Assembly: GCA_902780025.1 (NCBI GenBank)
Contig: CACZDV010000002.1
Span: 110,196-174,195 of the forward strand
Direction of reading: 5' to 3'
DNA: 64,000 nucleotides
Source of the DNA: an uncultured Prevotellaceae bacterium
Lineage (GTDB): Bacteria > Bacteroidota > Bacteroidia > Bacteroidales > Bacteroidaceae
Below the pieces are notes generated by a model. That model saw nothing but the letters and a program-made list of their open reading frames with translations, did not search any database and had not been told where the DNA came from. Of this stretch, positions 28,178-37,005 are shown piece after piece. The position numbers and the translations under genes were made by a program. Each line of letters opens with the position of its first letter. Positions within the stretch are counted from its first letter, which is position 1.

Positions 28178-28813
28178 ATGGAAAGTATCAAAAATCAATT
28201 TGCACGCAAACTGATGGAAATCAAGGCCATCAAGTTGCAGCCGCAGGAACCTTTTACATGGGCCAGCGGATGGAAGTCGCCCATCTATACTGACAACCGT
28301 AAGACATTGTCGTTCCCTCAGCTTCGCTCGTTTGTGAAGTTGGAACTGTGTCACGCCATCCAGGAGAATTTCCCTGAGGCAGAGGCTGTAGCCGGAGTGG
28401 CTACGGGAGCCATTGCACAAGGCGCTTTGGTGGCTGAGGAATTAGGACTCCCTTATAGCTATGTGCGCCCGAAGCCGAAGGATCACGGCATGGGTAATCA
28501 GGTGGAAGGCGAAATAACGAAAGGCGCCAAGGTGGTAGTGGTCGAGGACTTGATCTCTACGGGCGGTTCCAGTCTGAAGGCTGTCGAGGCGTTGCGCCAA
28601 TATGGTGTTGAGGTTATCGGCATGGTGGCATCGTTCACCTACGGCTTCCCTGTTGCCGAAGAGGCTTTTGCTGCCGCTGGAGTAAAGCTTATCACCCTCT
28701 CTGATTACGAGCATGTAGTGGAGGAAGCCGCCAAGACAGGCTATATCAAGGAAGAAGAAAAAGCAGTATTGGCAGAGTGGCGCAAGTCACCTTCCACGTG
28801 GAAACAGGAATAG
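28178..28813 (+). CDS. pyrE: Orotate phosphoribosyltransferase
   Basis: 211 aa. The PRPP-binding motif VVVVEDLISTGGSSLKAVE (~120-138) and the orotate-binding SGWKSPIYTDNR (~28-40) identify it. It makes orotidine monophosphate from orotate and PRPP in pyrimidine synthesis. It is followed after two bases by an SRPBCC gene and then argH, probably one transcript. Confidence 0.96.
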   Translation: MESIKNQFARKLMEIKAIKLQPQEPFTWASGWKSPIYTDNRKTLSFPQLRSFVKLELCHAIQENFPEAEAVAGVATGAIAQGALVAEELGLPYSYVRPKPKDHGMGNQVEGEITKGAKVVVVEDLISTGGSSLKAVEALRQYGVEVIGMVASFTYGFPVAEEAFAAAGVKLITLSDYEHVVEEAAKTGYIKEEEKAVLAEWRKSPSTWKQE

Positions 28814-28815
28814 AA

Positions 28816-29247
28816 ATGGGATTATTTGACAGTACAACGAAGTTTGAGAGTAGCGTGAAGCAGATTCCCTACTCGCAGGAAGCCGTCTACCAGAATATCA
28901 GCGACCTGAGGAACTTGGAAAAGGTGCGCGACCGTGTGCCGGAAGATAAGGTGAGCGACTTCTCGTTCGACGAGGATACCGTCAGCCTGAACGTGCCACC
29001 TGTGGGTGAACTGAAGTTGCGCATCATCGAGCGCGACGAGCCGAAATGCGTGAAGTTTGAGACCGCACAGTCGCCTGTTCCGTTCAACGTGTGGATTCAG
29101 GTGCTGCCCGTCACGGAGACGACATCAAAGATGAAGGTCACCGTCAAGGCCGAGCTGAACCCCTTTATCAAGGGAATGGTCAGCGGCCCGTTGCAGGACG
29201 GCGTGGAGAAGATTGCTGACGCATTGGCACAGATTAAATACGAGTAA
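28816..29247 (+). CDS. SRPBCC (START-like) family protein
   Basis: A 143-aa protein from ATG 28816, two bases after pyrE. It has the beta-rich pattern of polyketide cyclase/START-like proteins (YSQEAVYQNISDLRNLEKV; ends GPLQDGVEKIADALAQI), which bind hydrophobic ligands. Conserved next to pyrE in Bacteroidales as far as I recall. Ligand unknown. Confidence 0.75.
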   Translation: MGLFDSTTKFESSVKQIPYSQEAVYQNISDLRNLEKVRDRVPEDKVSDFSFDEDTVSLNVPPVGELKLRIIERDEPKCVKFETAQSPVPFNVWIQVLPVTETTSKMKVTVKAELNPFIKGMVSGPLQDGVEKIADALAQIKYE

Positions 29248-29250
29248 GAC

Positions 29251-30582
29251 ATGAAACTTTGGGAGAAGAACTTTGAGATTAATAAGGAGATTGAGCGCTT
29301 CACGGTAGGACGCGACCGCGAAATGGACCTCTATCTGGCTAAATACGATGTGCTGGGCTCAATGGCTCACATCACGATGTTGGAGTCAATAGGCCTCATC
29401 GGCAAGGAGGAACTGCCCGTACTGCTCCGTGAGTTGAAGGGCATCTACGAGCTGTGTGAGCGCGGAGCGTTCGTCATCGAGGACGATGTGGAAGACGTCC
29501 ACTCACAAGTGGAGATGCTGCTCACCCGCAAGTTGGGTGACATGGGCAAGAAGATACATTCCGGCCGTTCACGCAATGACCAAGTACTGGTAGACTTGAA
29601 GCTCTTCACCCGACACCAGCTGATGGAGATTGCCAACGAGGTGAAGTCGCTGTTCGACGAGCTGATACAGAAGTCGGAGCAGTACAAGGACGTACTTATG
29701 CCGGGCTACACGCATCTGCAGGTAGCTATGCCCTCGAGCTTCGGACTGTGGTTCGGGGCCTATGCCGAGAGCCTCTGCGACGATATGCTCTTCCTGCAGG
29801 CCGCCTACAAGATGACCAACCGCAATCCCCTCGGCTCTGCCGCCGGCTACGGCTCCAGCTTCCCCCTGAACCGCACGATGACTACCCAGCTGCTGGGCTT
29901 CGACTCGATGGACTACAATGTGGTCTACGCCCAGATGGGCCGCGGAAAGATGGAGCGCAACGTGGGCTTTGCCATTGCCACCATCGCCGGTACGTTGGCC
30001 AAGATGGCCTTCGATGCCTGTATGTTCAACTCCCAGAACTTCTCCTTCGTCAAGTTGCCGAAAGAATGTACTACCGGCTCCAGCATCATGCCGCACAAGA
30101 AGAATCCCGACGTCTTCGAGCTGATACGCGCCAAGTCGAACAAGCTGCAGTCGTTGCCGCAGCAGGTGACGCTCATCATGAACAACCTGCCTGTGGGTTA
30201 CTTCCGCGACCTACAGATCATCAAGGAGGTGTTCCTGCCTGCTTTCGACGAGCTGAAGGACTGCCTGCAGATGGCGGCCTACATCATCAACAAGATTGAG
30301 GTCAACGAGCATATCCTCGACAACCCGATGTACGACCCGATGTTCTCCGTCGAAGAGGTCAACCGCCTGGCGGCTAACGGCATGCCGTTCCGCGATGCCT
30401 ACAAGAAGGTGGGACTCGACATCGAGGCCGGACAATTCACGCCCGACAAGAACATCCATCATACCCATGAAGGCTCTATCGGCAACCTCTGCAACGACCA
30501 GATTCAGGCTTTGATGCAGAACGTACTCGAAGGGTTCCACTTCGAACGTATGGTGGAGGCCGAGAAAGCATTGCTTCGATGA
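29251..30582 (+). CDS. argH: Argininosuccinate lyase
   Basis: 443 aa. The fumarase/aspartase signature GSSIMPHKKNPD is at ~272-283, and HSGRSRNDQV (~108) and EDVHSQVE are in place. It splits argininosuccinate into arginine and fumarate. Three bases separate it from the SRPBCC gene and it overlaps the next lipoprotein gene by four bases. Confidence 0.95.
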   Translation: MKLWEKNFEINKEIERFTVGRDREMDLYLAKYDVLGSMAHITMLESIGLIGKEELPVLLRELKGIYELCERGAFVIEDDVEDVHSQVEMLLTRKLGDMGKKIHSGRSRNDQVLVDLKLFTRHQLMEIANEVKSLFDELIQKSEQYKDVLMPGYTHLQVAMPSSFGLWFGAYAESLCDDMLFLQAAYKMTNRNPLGSAAGYGSSFPLNRTMTTQLLGFDSMDYNVVYAQMGRGKMERNVGFAIATIAGTLAKMAFDACMFNSQNFSFVKLPKECTTGSSIMPHKKNPDVFELIRAKSNKLQSLPQQVTLIMNNLPVGYFRDLQIIKEVFLPAFDELKDCLQMAAYIINKIEVNEHILDNPMYDPMFSVEEVNRLAANGMPFRDAYKKVGLDIEAGQFTPDKNIHHTHEGSIGNLCNDQIQALMQNVLEGFHFERMVEAEKALLR

Positions 30583-31133
30583 ACAAACGGCTGATTGGAC
30601 TGCTGGCATGCCTACTGCTACTGGCGTGTGATGATGTTGAGGACAGCGTCTATCGTGGTCATCCATGCTTTTTCATCTTCGACACCACGCTTCACCCTAT
30701 GCCTTGCCATCTGACCAGCGCGATGGGTAACGTCGGACATTTCCTGACCGTCAGCACATCAATCGTCTCGGGTGTCAGACACATCCAGACTATCCGCAAC
30801 TATGACCAAGCAACGGAGGACGTCAGGCTGGAAACCCAAAAGGAGAACAACACCCGTTGCGTGTTAGGCGCTCACAACGCCATCATCATTGGTCGCAGCA
30901 GCTATACCAACCTGCTCGTCTGCTACGAAGGCCAATGCCCCAACTGTCTCTCAAATTTCGGAGGCACCAACTATCCCCTGACGTGGTCGACCAACGGTCA
31001 GCAGTTACTCTGTGCCCGTTGTCATCGCAGTTATGATGTTAACAACGGTGTCGTCGCCTCTGGCGAAGGTGGTCGCCAGCTCTACACCTATCTCGCCGCC
31101 TTCGACGGGAGCCTTATCAAGGCGTGGAACTAA
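30579..31133 (+). CDS. Small lipoprotein with two CxxC/CxxCH pairs (Rieske-like or zinc-binding)
   Basis: 184 aa. The signal ends LLLACDD, a lipobox with Cys near residue 17. The C-terminal part has CYEGQCPNC and, ~35 residues later, LCARCHRSYDVNNG, followed by G-rich turns and LYTY. This resembles a degenerate Rieske fold, where one loop is C-x-H and the other C-x-x-H, but both pairs here are CxxC, so zinc or heme binding is also possible. It is coupled to argH by ATGA. Function unknown. Confidence 0.55.
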   Translation: MNKRLIGLLACLLLLACDDVEDSVYRGHPCFFIFDTTLHPMPCHLTSAMGNVGHFLTVSTSIVSGVRHIQTIRNYDQATEDVRLETQKENNTRCVLGAHNAIIIGRSSYTNLLVCYEGQCPNCLSNFGGTNYPLTWSTNGQQLLCARCHRSYDVNNGVVASGEGGRQLYTYLAAFDGSLIKAWN

Positions 31134-31147
31134 GTCAAAAAAACGAT

Positions 31148-31993
31148 ATGAAACGAGGATGGATAGGAATGCTGCTGCTGCTGGCACACTTGCAGATTAC
31201 GGCACAGGAGTGGCGGCTGGTGTGGAGCGATGAGTTCAACGGCAACGGCAAGCCCGACGAAGCTACGTGGAGCTACGAAGAGGGCTTTGTGCGCAACCAC
31301 GAAGACCAATGGTATCAGGCTGAGAACGCTTTTCTGCAGGACGGACTGCTCATTATTGAGGGCAGGAAGGAGCAGCGGCCTAACCCTACTTACCGGCCTG
31401 AGGGTCACTATTGGGGACAGCAGCGGCCTAATATCGAATACACATCGGCCTGTCTTCATACTCGCGGAAAGCGTGAGTTCCTTTACGGACGCTTAGAGGT
31501 GTGTGCCCGCATTCCTACAGCGGGCGGCAGCTGGCCGGCTATCTGGACGCTGGGCAACGGGATGCCGTGGCCCTCGTGCGGCGAGATCGACGTGATGGAG
31601 TATTATCGCATAAAGGGTGTACCGCATATCTTAGCCAACGTAGCGTGGGGCAACGACCGTCCTTTCGAGGCCGTTTGGAACAGCAAGCGGGTGCCTTTTA
31701 CGCATTTCACGAGTCGTGACGAAGCCTGGGCCCGACGATTTCATGTGTGGCGTATGGACTGGGACGAGACGAGCATCCGACTATATCTCGACGATGAACT
31801 GCTGAACGAAGTGCCGATGAGCCAGACTGTCAACAGAAAAATCGGACGGAACGTCAATCCTTTCACCCGCAAACAGTACATCTTGCTCAACCTGGCGCTT
31901 GGCGGCGATAACGGCGGCGAGATTGACGACGCAGCCTTCCCTATGCGCTACGAAATAGACTACGTTCGCATCTATGAACGTTGTCAAGAGTGA
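31148..31993 (+). CDS. Secreted glycoside hydrolase family 16
   Basis: 281 aa with a signal peptide (ending QITAQ). The GH16 catalytic motif GEIDVMEYY (E-x-D-x-x-E) is near residue 150, with WPAIWTLG before it and the terminal IDYVRIYE strand. GH16 enzymes cut beta-1,3/1,4-glucans, porphyran, carrageenan and related chains; the exact substrate cannot be read here. It follows the lipoprotein gene after 14 bases. No SusCD pair is nearby. Confidence 0.9.
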   Translation: MKRGWIGMLLLLAHLQITAQEWRLVWSDEFNGNGKPDEATWSYEEGFVRNHEDQWYQAENAFLQDGLLIIEGRKEQRPNPTYRPEGHYWGQQRPNIEYTSACLHTRGKREFLYGRLEVCARIPTAGGSWPAIWTLGNGMPWPSCGEIDVMEYYRIKGVPHILANVAWGNDRPFEAVWNSKRVPFTHFTSRDEAWARRFHVWRMDWDETSIRLYLDDELLNEVPMSQTVNRKIGRNVNPFTRKQYILLNLALGGDNGGEIDDAAFPMRYEIDYVRIYERCQE

Positions 31994-32434
31994 AATTGTC
32001 AAGAAAACTTGCCGAAAAAAGCATCTTCGCGACAGTACAATCTAGAGAAAGGAGTAGGTTGAAAAGTGGTATTTTGTCAAAAAATCGGAGGGCTCGGGAG
32101 GTTTAGTCCGACCAAACTCCGACTTAGGTGGCACCTTTCGTTGGGTTTACCGGCACCTTTCTGCCGGCGAAAAGGGCTATTTGGGGGTGAAAATAGGGCC
32201 ATTTTGAGCCTTTTTAGGAGGTTTTTGAGGCTTTTTCAAGGCAGAAAAATCATAAGCCTCAGTGTGTCAATTATTTACAAAATCGGTCATAACTTCGGTA
32301 TTTGACGGCCATCTGGTCGTTGGTGACTGGCGCGCGAGTTTTGAGCGGTGGTTTGTAAAGATTCTTTTGTTTGACGGAAACTCATGCTAACACAAAATCT
32401 TTCGAAATACGCTGATTATTCAAAAATAAAGTTG
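31994..32434. repeat. Non-coding interval with a dispersed repeat
   Basis: No gene is supported in this ~440-base gap. It contains TTTAGTCCGACCAAA (32101-32115), TTTACCGGCACC and a CTGCCGG hairpin part, then AGGAGGTTTTTGAGG low-complexity sequence. TTTAGTCCGACCAAA and ACCGGCACC recur at 42470-42505, so this is a dispersed intergenic repeat family. Confidence 0.5.
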
Positions 32435-32442
32435 TACCTTTG
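32435..32442 (+). promoter_or_regulatory. -7 box of leuS
   Basis: TACCTTTG, 47 bases before ATG 32490, leaving a short leader. Confidence 0.65.
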
Positions 32443-32489
32443 CATCCGCAATAATAACGTACGGAAACTATTAAAAGCAAAATAAGACA

Positions 32490-35384
32490 ATGGATTACAA
32501 TTTCAGAGAGATTGAAAAGAAATGGCAGAAGCGGTGGGTGGACCAGAAGACCTACCGCGTAGTGGAGGACCCGAAGAAGAAGAAGTTCTACGTGCTGAAC
32601 ATGTTCCCCTATCCTTCAGGAGCGGGTTTGCACGTGGGTCATCCCTTAGGATATATCGCCTCGGATATCTATGCCCGCTACAAGCGTCAGCAGGGCTTCA
32701 ACGTGCTGAACCCGATGGGCTACGATGCCTACGGACTGCCTGCTGAGCAGTATGCCATCCAGACTGGACAGCATCCTGAGAAGACGACGTTTGAGAACAT
32801 CGACCGCTACCGTTCGCAGCTGGACAAGATTGGCTTCTCGTTCGACTGGGAGCGTGAGGTGCGCACCTGCGACCCCATCTACTATAAGTGGACGCAATGG
32901 GCCTTCCAGCGTATGTTCAAGTCGTACTATTCTACCTCGTCGCACAAGGCTCAGCCCACGATTAAGCTGATTGAGCACTTCGAACTGATGGGTACTGAGA
33001 ACTGCAACGCCCTCGGTACGGAGGAGCTGCACTTCACGGCTGCCGAATGGAACGCCTTCTCGGAGAAGAAGAAGCAGGAGGTGCTGATGAACTACCGCAT
33101 CGCCTACCTGGCTGATACGATGGTGAACTGGTGCCCGAAGTTGGGTACGGTGCTGGCCAACGACGAGGTGGTCGATGGTGTTTCCGTTCGCGGCGGCTAT
33201 CCTGTGGTGCAGAAGAAGATGCGCCAATGGTGCCTCCGTGTGTCGGCTTACGCCCAGCGCCTGCTCGACGGTCTGGAGACCATTGACTGGACGGACTCGC
33301 TGAAGGAGACACAGCGCAACTGGATTGGTCGAAGCGAAGGAACAGAAGTAGAGTTCAAGATATGGAGAGACCCCTCCAACCTCCCCTGTTTAGGGGAGGC
33401 TAACGAAGGCCAAAAAGCCCCCCTAAACAGGGGGGATGGGGGGTCTTTCACGATCTTCACCACACGTGCCGACACGATGTTCGGCGTGACCTTTATGGTG
33501 CTGGCTCCTGAATCTGACCTCGTAGCCGAGCTGACCACACCTGAGCAGAAGGAAGAAGTAGAAAAATATCTCGACTACGTGAAGAAGCGTACCGAGCGCG
33601 ACCGTCAGATGGACCACAAGGTGACGGGCGTGTTCTCAGGCTCTTACGCCATCAATCCGTTTACAGATGAGAAGATACCCATCTGGATTGCCGAATACGT
33701 GCTGGCTGGTTACGGTACGGGTGCTATTATGGCTGTACCTGCTCACGATTCTCGTGACTATGCCTTCGCCAAGCACTTCAACCTGCCGATTATCCCGCTG
33801 ATTGAGGGTGCCGACGTTTCTGAGGAGAGCTACGATGCTAAGGAGGGTATCGTCTGCAACTCGTCGTCAGCCAAGTTCTCGCTGAACGGCCTGACCGTCA
33901 AGGAGGCTATCGCCGCTACGAAGAAGTATGTGACGGAGCAGGGTCTGGGTCGTGTGAAGGTGAACTACCGTCTGCGCGACGCCATCTTCAGTCGTCAGCG
34001 TTATTGGGGCGAGCCGTTCCCTGTGTACTACAAGGACGATATGCCCTATATGATTCCGAAGGAGTGCCTGCCGCTGGAACTTCCTGAGATTGATGAGTAC
34101 AAGCCTACGGAAACGGGCGAGCCGCCATTGGGCCGCGCCAAGAAGTGGGCTTGGGACACCAAGACGGACACGGTGGTCGATAAGTCGCTTATCGACAATA
34201 AGACCGTCTTCCCCTTGGAGCTGAACACGATGCCTGGTTTCGCCGGCTCGTCGGCTTACTACCTGCGCTATATGGACCCGAAGAATGAGAAGGCGCTCGT
34301 CAACAAGGACATCGATGAGTACTGGCGCAACGTCGACCTCTACGTGGGTGGTACGGAGCATGCTACGGGTCACTTGATTTATAGCCGTTTCTGGAACAAG
34401 TTCCTCTATGACTCCGGCTACTCTTGCGAGGACGAGCCCTTCAAGAAGCTGGTCAATCAGGGTATGATTCAGGGCCGCTCCAACTTCGTGTATCGCGTCG
34501 AGGACGAGGGTGCCGACAAGGGTAAGTTCGTCAGCTTCGGCCTGAAGGACCAATACACCACGACGCCTATCCACGTCGATGTGAACATCGTCTCGGCTGA
34601 CGTGCTCGACATTGAGGCCTTCAAGGCTTGGCGTCCTGAGTATAACAATGCCGAATTCATTCTTGAGAACGGTCAGTACAAGTGCGGCTGGGCCATCGAA
34701 AAGATGTCGAAGTCGATGTTCAACGTCGTCAATCCTGATATGATTGTCGAGAAGTACGGTGCCGACACCCTGCGTCTCTACGAGATGTTCCTCGGTCCCG
34801 TGGAGCAGTCGAAACCCTGGGACACCAACGGTATCGACGGTTGCCACCGCTTCCTGAAGAAGTTCTGGAACCTCTGTAGTTCTGTATGTTGCTGTGACAC
34901 AGCAACAAACGCTACGCCCGATAACCTGAAGTCCGTCCACAAGCTCATCAAGAAGGTGACGCAGGACATCGAGACGTTCTCGTACAACACCTCCATCTCT
35001 GCCTTTATGATCTGCGTCAACGAACTGTCGCAGCAGAAGTGCAAGAACCGTGAGATGATGAAGACGCTCGTGGTACTCATCGCTCCGTTTGCTCCCCACA
35101 TTGCTGAAGAGCTCTTTGAGATGCTGGGCGGCGAGGGTAGCGTCTGCGATGCCCAATGGCCGAAGTGGGATGAGCAGTACTTGGTCGAGAATTCCGTCAA
35201 GCTGGGTGTGGCCTTCAACGGCAAGACCCGTCTGGAAATGGAGTTCGCCGCCGATGCCGACAACAAGACCATCGAGGAGGCTGTGCTCAACGACGAGCGC
35301 GCTAAGAAGTACCTTGAGGGCTTCCAGGTAGCAAAGGTTATCATCGTCCCTAAGCGTATGGTGAACATTGTGCTGAAGAAATAA
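32490..35384 (+). CDS. leuS: Leucyl-tRNA synthetase
   Basis: 964 aa, full length. The class I signatures HVGH ([12 protein letters not shown], ~50) and KMSKS (~738) are present; the CP1 editing domain has [10 protein letters not shown], where most LeuRS have TTRPDT. Residues ~293-318, just before this motif, are encoded by an inserted inverted repeat (see separate entry). The yitT ORF starts at the base after its stop. Confidence 0.96.
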   Translation: MDYNFREIEKKWQKRWVDQKTYRVVEDPKKKKFYVLNMFPYPSGAGLHVGHPLGYIASDIYARYKRQQGFNVLNPMGYDAYGLPAEQYAIQTGQHPEKTTFENIDRYRSQLDKIGFSFDWEREVRTCDPIYYKWTQWAFQRMFKSYYSTSSHKAQPTIKLIEHFELMGTENCNALGTEELHFTAAEWNAFSEKKKQEVLMNYRIAYLADTMVNWCPKLGTVLANDEVVDGVSVRGGYPVVQKKMRQWCLRVSAYAQRLLDGLETIDWTDSLKETQRNWIGRSEGTEVEFKIWRDPSNLPCLGEANEGQKAPLNRGDGGSFTIFTTRADTMFGVTFMVLAPESDLVAELTTPEQKEEVEKYLDYVKKRTERDRQMDHKVTGVFSGSYAINPFTDEKIPIWIAEYVLAGYGTGAIMAVPAHDSRDYAFAKHFNLPIIPLIEGADVSEESYDAKEGIVCNSSSAKFSLNGLTVKEAIAATKKYVTEQGLGRVKVNYRLRDAIFSRQRYWGEPFPVYYKDDMPYMIPKECLPLELPEIDEYKPTETGEPPLGRAKKWAWDTKTDTVVDKSLIDNKTVFPLELNTMPGFAGSSAYYLRYMDPKNEKALVNKDIDEYWRNVDLYVGGTEHATGHLIYSRFWNKFLYDSGYSCEDEPFKKLVNQGMIQGRSNFVYRVEDEGADKGKFVSFGLKDQYTTTPIHVDVNIVSADVLDIEAFKAWRPEYNNAEFILENGQYKCGWAIEKMSKSMFNVVNPDMIVEKYGADTLRLYEMFLGPVEQSKPWDTNGIDGCHRFLKKFWNLCSSVCCCDTATNATPDNLKSVHKLIKKVTQDIETFSYNTSISAFMICVNELSQQKCKNREMMKTLVVLIAPFAPHIAEELFEMLGGEGSVCDAQWPKWDEQYLVENSVKLGVAFNGKTRLEMEFAADADNKTIEEAVLNDERAKKYLEGFQVAKVIIVPKRMVNIVLKK
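33369..33444. repeat. 76-bp inverted-repeat element inserted in leuS
   Basis: The arms 33369-33396 and 33418-33444 are near-complementary (ACCCCTCC...CCCCTGTTTAGGGG versus CCCCTAAACAGGGG...GGGGGGT), and each arm is itself palindromic (CTCCCC/GGGGAG and CCCCCC/GGGGGG). The frame is kept, adding about 26 residues rich in P, G and N at the entrance to the editing domain. Confidence 0.75.
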
Positions 35385-36383
35385 ATGACTATAGACCACA
35401 GGTTGATACTCAAAGAGGTCGGGGATTATGTTGGCATAACCCTCGGCCTCTTATTGTATACGATTGGCTTTACCGCCTTCCTGATGCCTTACGAAATCGT
35501 AACGGGCGGGGTGGCTGGTGTCGGAGCCATCGTCTACTACACCACCCACTTCCCTATCAGCTACACCTACTTCCTGATTAATGGTGTGCTGCTCATCGTG
35601 GGACTGAAGATTCTCGGGTGGAAGTTCCTGACGAAGACCATCTATGCCATCCTCATGCTGACATTCCTCTTGGGATTGGCACAGGAAATCATCCCTAAGG
35701 ACGAGGCGGGCAACTTCGTCAAGATACTGGGCGAGGGGCAGGACTTCATGTCGCTGGTCATCGGCTGTATGATGACAGGCTCGGCTTTGGCCATCGTCTT
35801 CCTGAACAACGGCTCCACAGGTGGTACTGACATTATTGCCGCCTCCGTCAATAAGTTCCGCAACATCTCGTTGGGAACGGTGCTGATGTTTGTCGACCTG
35901 ATTATCATCGGCTCCTGTCTGTTCATTCCGCAGTTTGGCGATACGCTGGAACGCATCCATAAGATTGTGTTTGGTTTCTGTACGATGGTCATCGAAAACT
36001 TCATGCTTGACTATGTCATGAACCGTCGTCGCCAGTCCGTGCAGTTCTTCATCTTCTCGAAGAAGTGGCAGGAGATAGCCAACGCCCTCGGCACCAAGAC
36101 CGATCACGGTGTCACTATCCTCGACGGGCACGGCTGGTATACTGGTCAGGAGCGTAAGGTCATCTGTCTGCTGGCCCGCAAGAGCGAGTCGACTTATGTA
36201 TTCCGCCTCATCAAGATGATCGACCCGAATGCCTTCGTGTCGCAGAGTGCCGTCATCGGTGTCTATGGCGAAGGCTTTGACGAAATGAAGGTAAAAGTGA
36301 AAGAAGTGAAAAGTGTAGAAGTGAAAAGTGAAAAGTTGTATGAAGATAGTATTCGCAACGAACAACCAGCACAAGCTGAGTGA
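35385..36383 (+). CDS. YitT-family membrane protein
   Basis: 332 aa. Five or six membrane helices (residues ~12-190) with GGVAGVG and [12 protein letters not shown], then a cytoplasmic DUF2179 domain (~215-300), the YitT architecture; function unknown. The last ~30 codons run through a GTGAAAA-type repeat ([16 protein letters not shown]) and 44 bases into rdgB, so the C-terminus appears extended by repeat growth. Confidence 0.85.
   Translation: MTIDHRLILKEVGDYVGITLGLLLYTIGFTAFLMPYEIVTGGVAGVGAIVYYTTHFPISYTYFLINGVLLIVGLKILGWKFLTKTIYAILMLTFLLGLAQEIIPKDEAGNFVKILGEGQDFMSLVIGCMMTGSALAIVFLNNGSTGGTDIIAASVNKFRNISLGTVLMFVDLIIIGSCLFIPQFGDTLERIHKIVFGFCTMVIENFMLDYVMNRRRQSVQFFIFSKKWQEIANALGTKTDHGVTILDGHGWYTGQERKVICLLARKSESTYVFRLIKMIDPNAFVSQSAVIGVYGEGFDEMKVKVKEVKSVEVKSEKLYEDSIRNEQPAQAE
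36288..36336 (+). repeat. Short tandem repeat (GTGAAA/GTGAAAA units)
   Basis: About seven imperfect units within the end of yitT and just before the rdgB start, keeping the yitT frame open. Confidence 0.7.
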
Positions 36384-36948
36384 AATCCGCCAGATATTAG
36401 GCAACAGCATCGAGGTGCTGTCGCTGAGCGACATCGGCTGTAACGTAGATATTCCTGAGACGGGCACCACCCTCGAAGAGAACGCCCTGCAAAAAGCGCA
36501 GTATGTCTACGACCATTACCACATCGACTGCTTTGCCGACGATACCGGCCTTGAAGTGGAAGCCCTCGGCGGCGCCCCCGGCGTCTATTCAGCCCGCTAT
36601 GCTGCCGTTGGCTGTGCTGCGACCTCGTCGCAGCCAAAAGACCACGACAGCGAAGCCAATATGACCCGCCTGCTCAACGAATTAGGAGAAAATAACAATC
36701 GCCGCGCAAGATTCCGTACCGTTATCGCGTTAATACAACAAGGAGCGGTACATGAGTTCGAGGGCATCGTCACGGGTGAGATTATCCGCGAACGTCGTGG
36801 TGGCGAAGGTTTCGGCTACGACCCCATTTTCCAACCCGACGGTTACGACCAGACGTTTGCCGAACTGGGTGTCGAGGTGAAGAACCAAATCAGCCATAGA
36901 GCCCGCGCCACCAAGAAACTCTGCGAGTTTTTGCGGGCTACGCCCTAG
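36340..36948 (+). CDS. rdgB: RdgB/HAM1 non-canonical purine NTP pyrophosphatase
   Basis: 202 aa from ATG 36340. Typical motifs: [16 protein letters not shown] at the start, [39 protein letters not shown] and EGFGYDPIF. It removes ITP, dITP and XTP from the nucleotide pool. A short insertion ([14 protein letters not shown]) follows the active-site region. It overlaps yitT by 44 bases. Confidence 0.93.
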   Translation: MKIVFATNNQHKLSEIRQILGNSIEVLSLSDIGCNVDIPETGTTLEENALQKAQYVYDHYHIDCFADDTGLEVEALGGAPGVYSARYAAVGCAATSSQPKDHDSEANMTRLLNELGENNNRRARFRTVIALIQQGAVHEFEGIVTGEIIRERRGGEGFGYDPIFQPDGYDQTFAELGVEVKNQISHRARATKKLCEFLRATP

Positions 36949-37005
36949 TGAAGGCGCTTCGCTAATGAATGGTGAATAGTGAATAGTATTTTTATGTCAG
37001 CATAT

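Noticed and set aside
33867-35399. A 510-aa minus-strand ORF opposite leuS
   Set aside because: It is a frame shadow of leuS, which has full catalytic motifs; the shadow product has no recognisable domain.
35451-36470. A 339-aa minus-strand ORF opposite yitT and rdgB
   Set aside because: Histidine/aspartate-rich shadow of two genes with clear family motifs.
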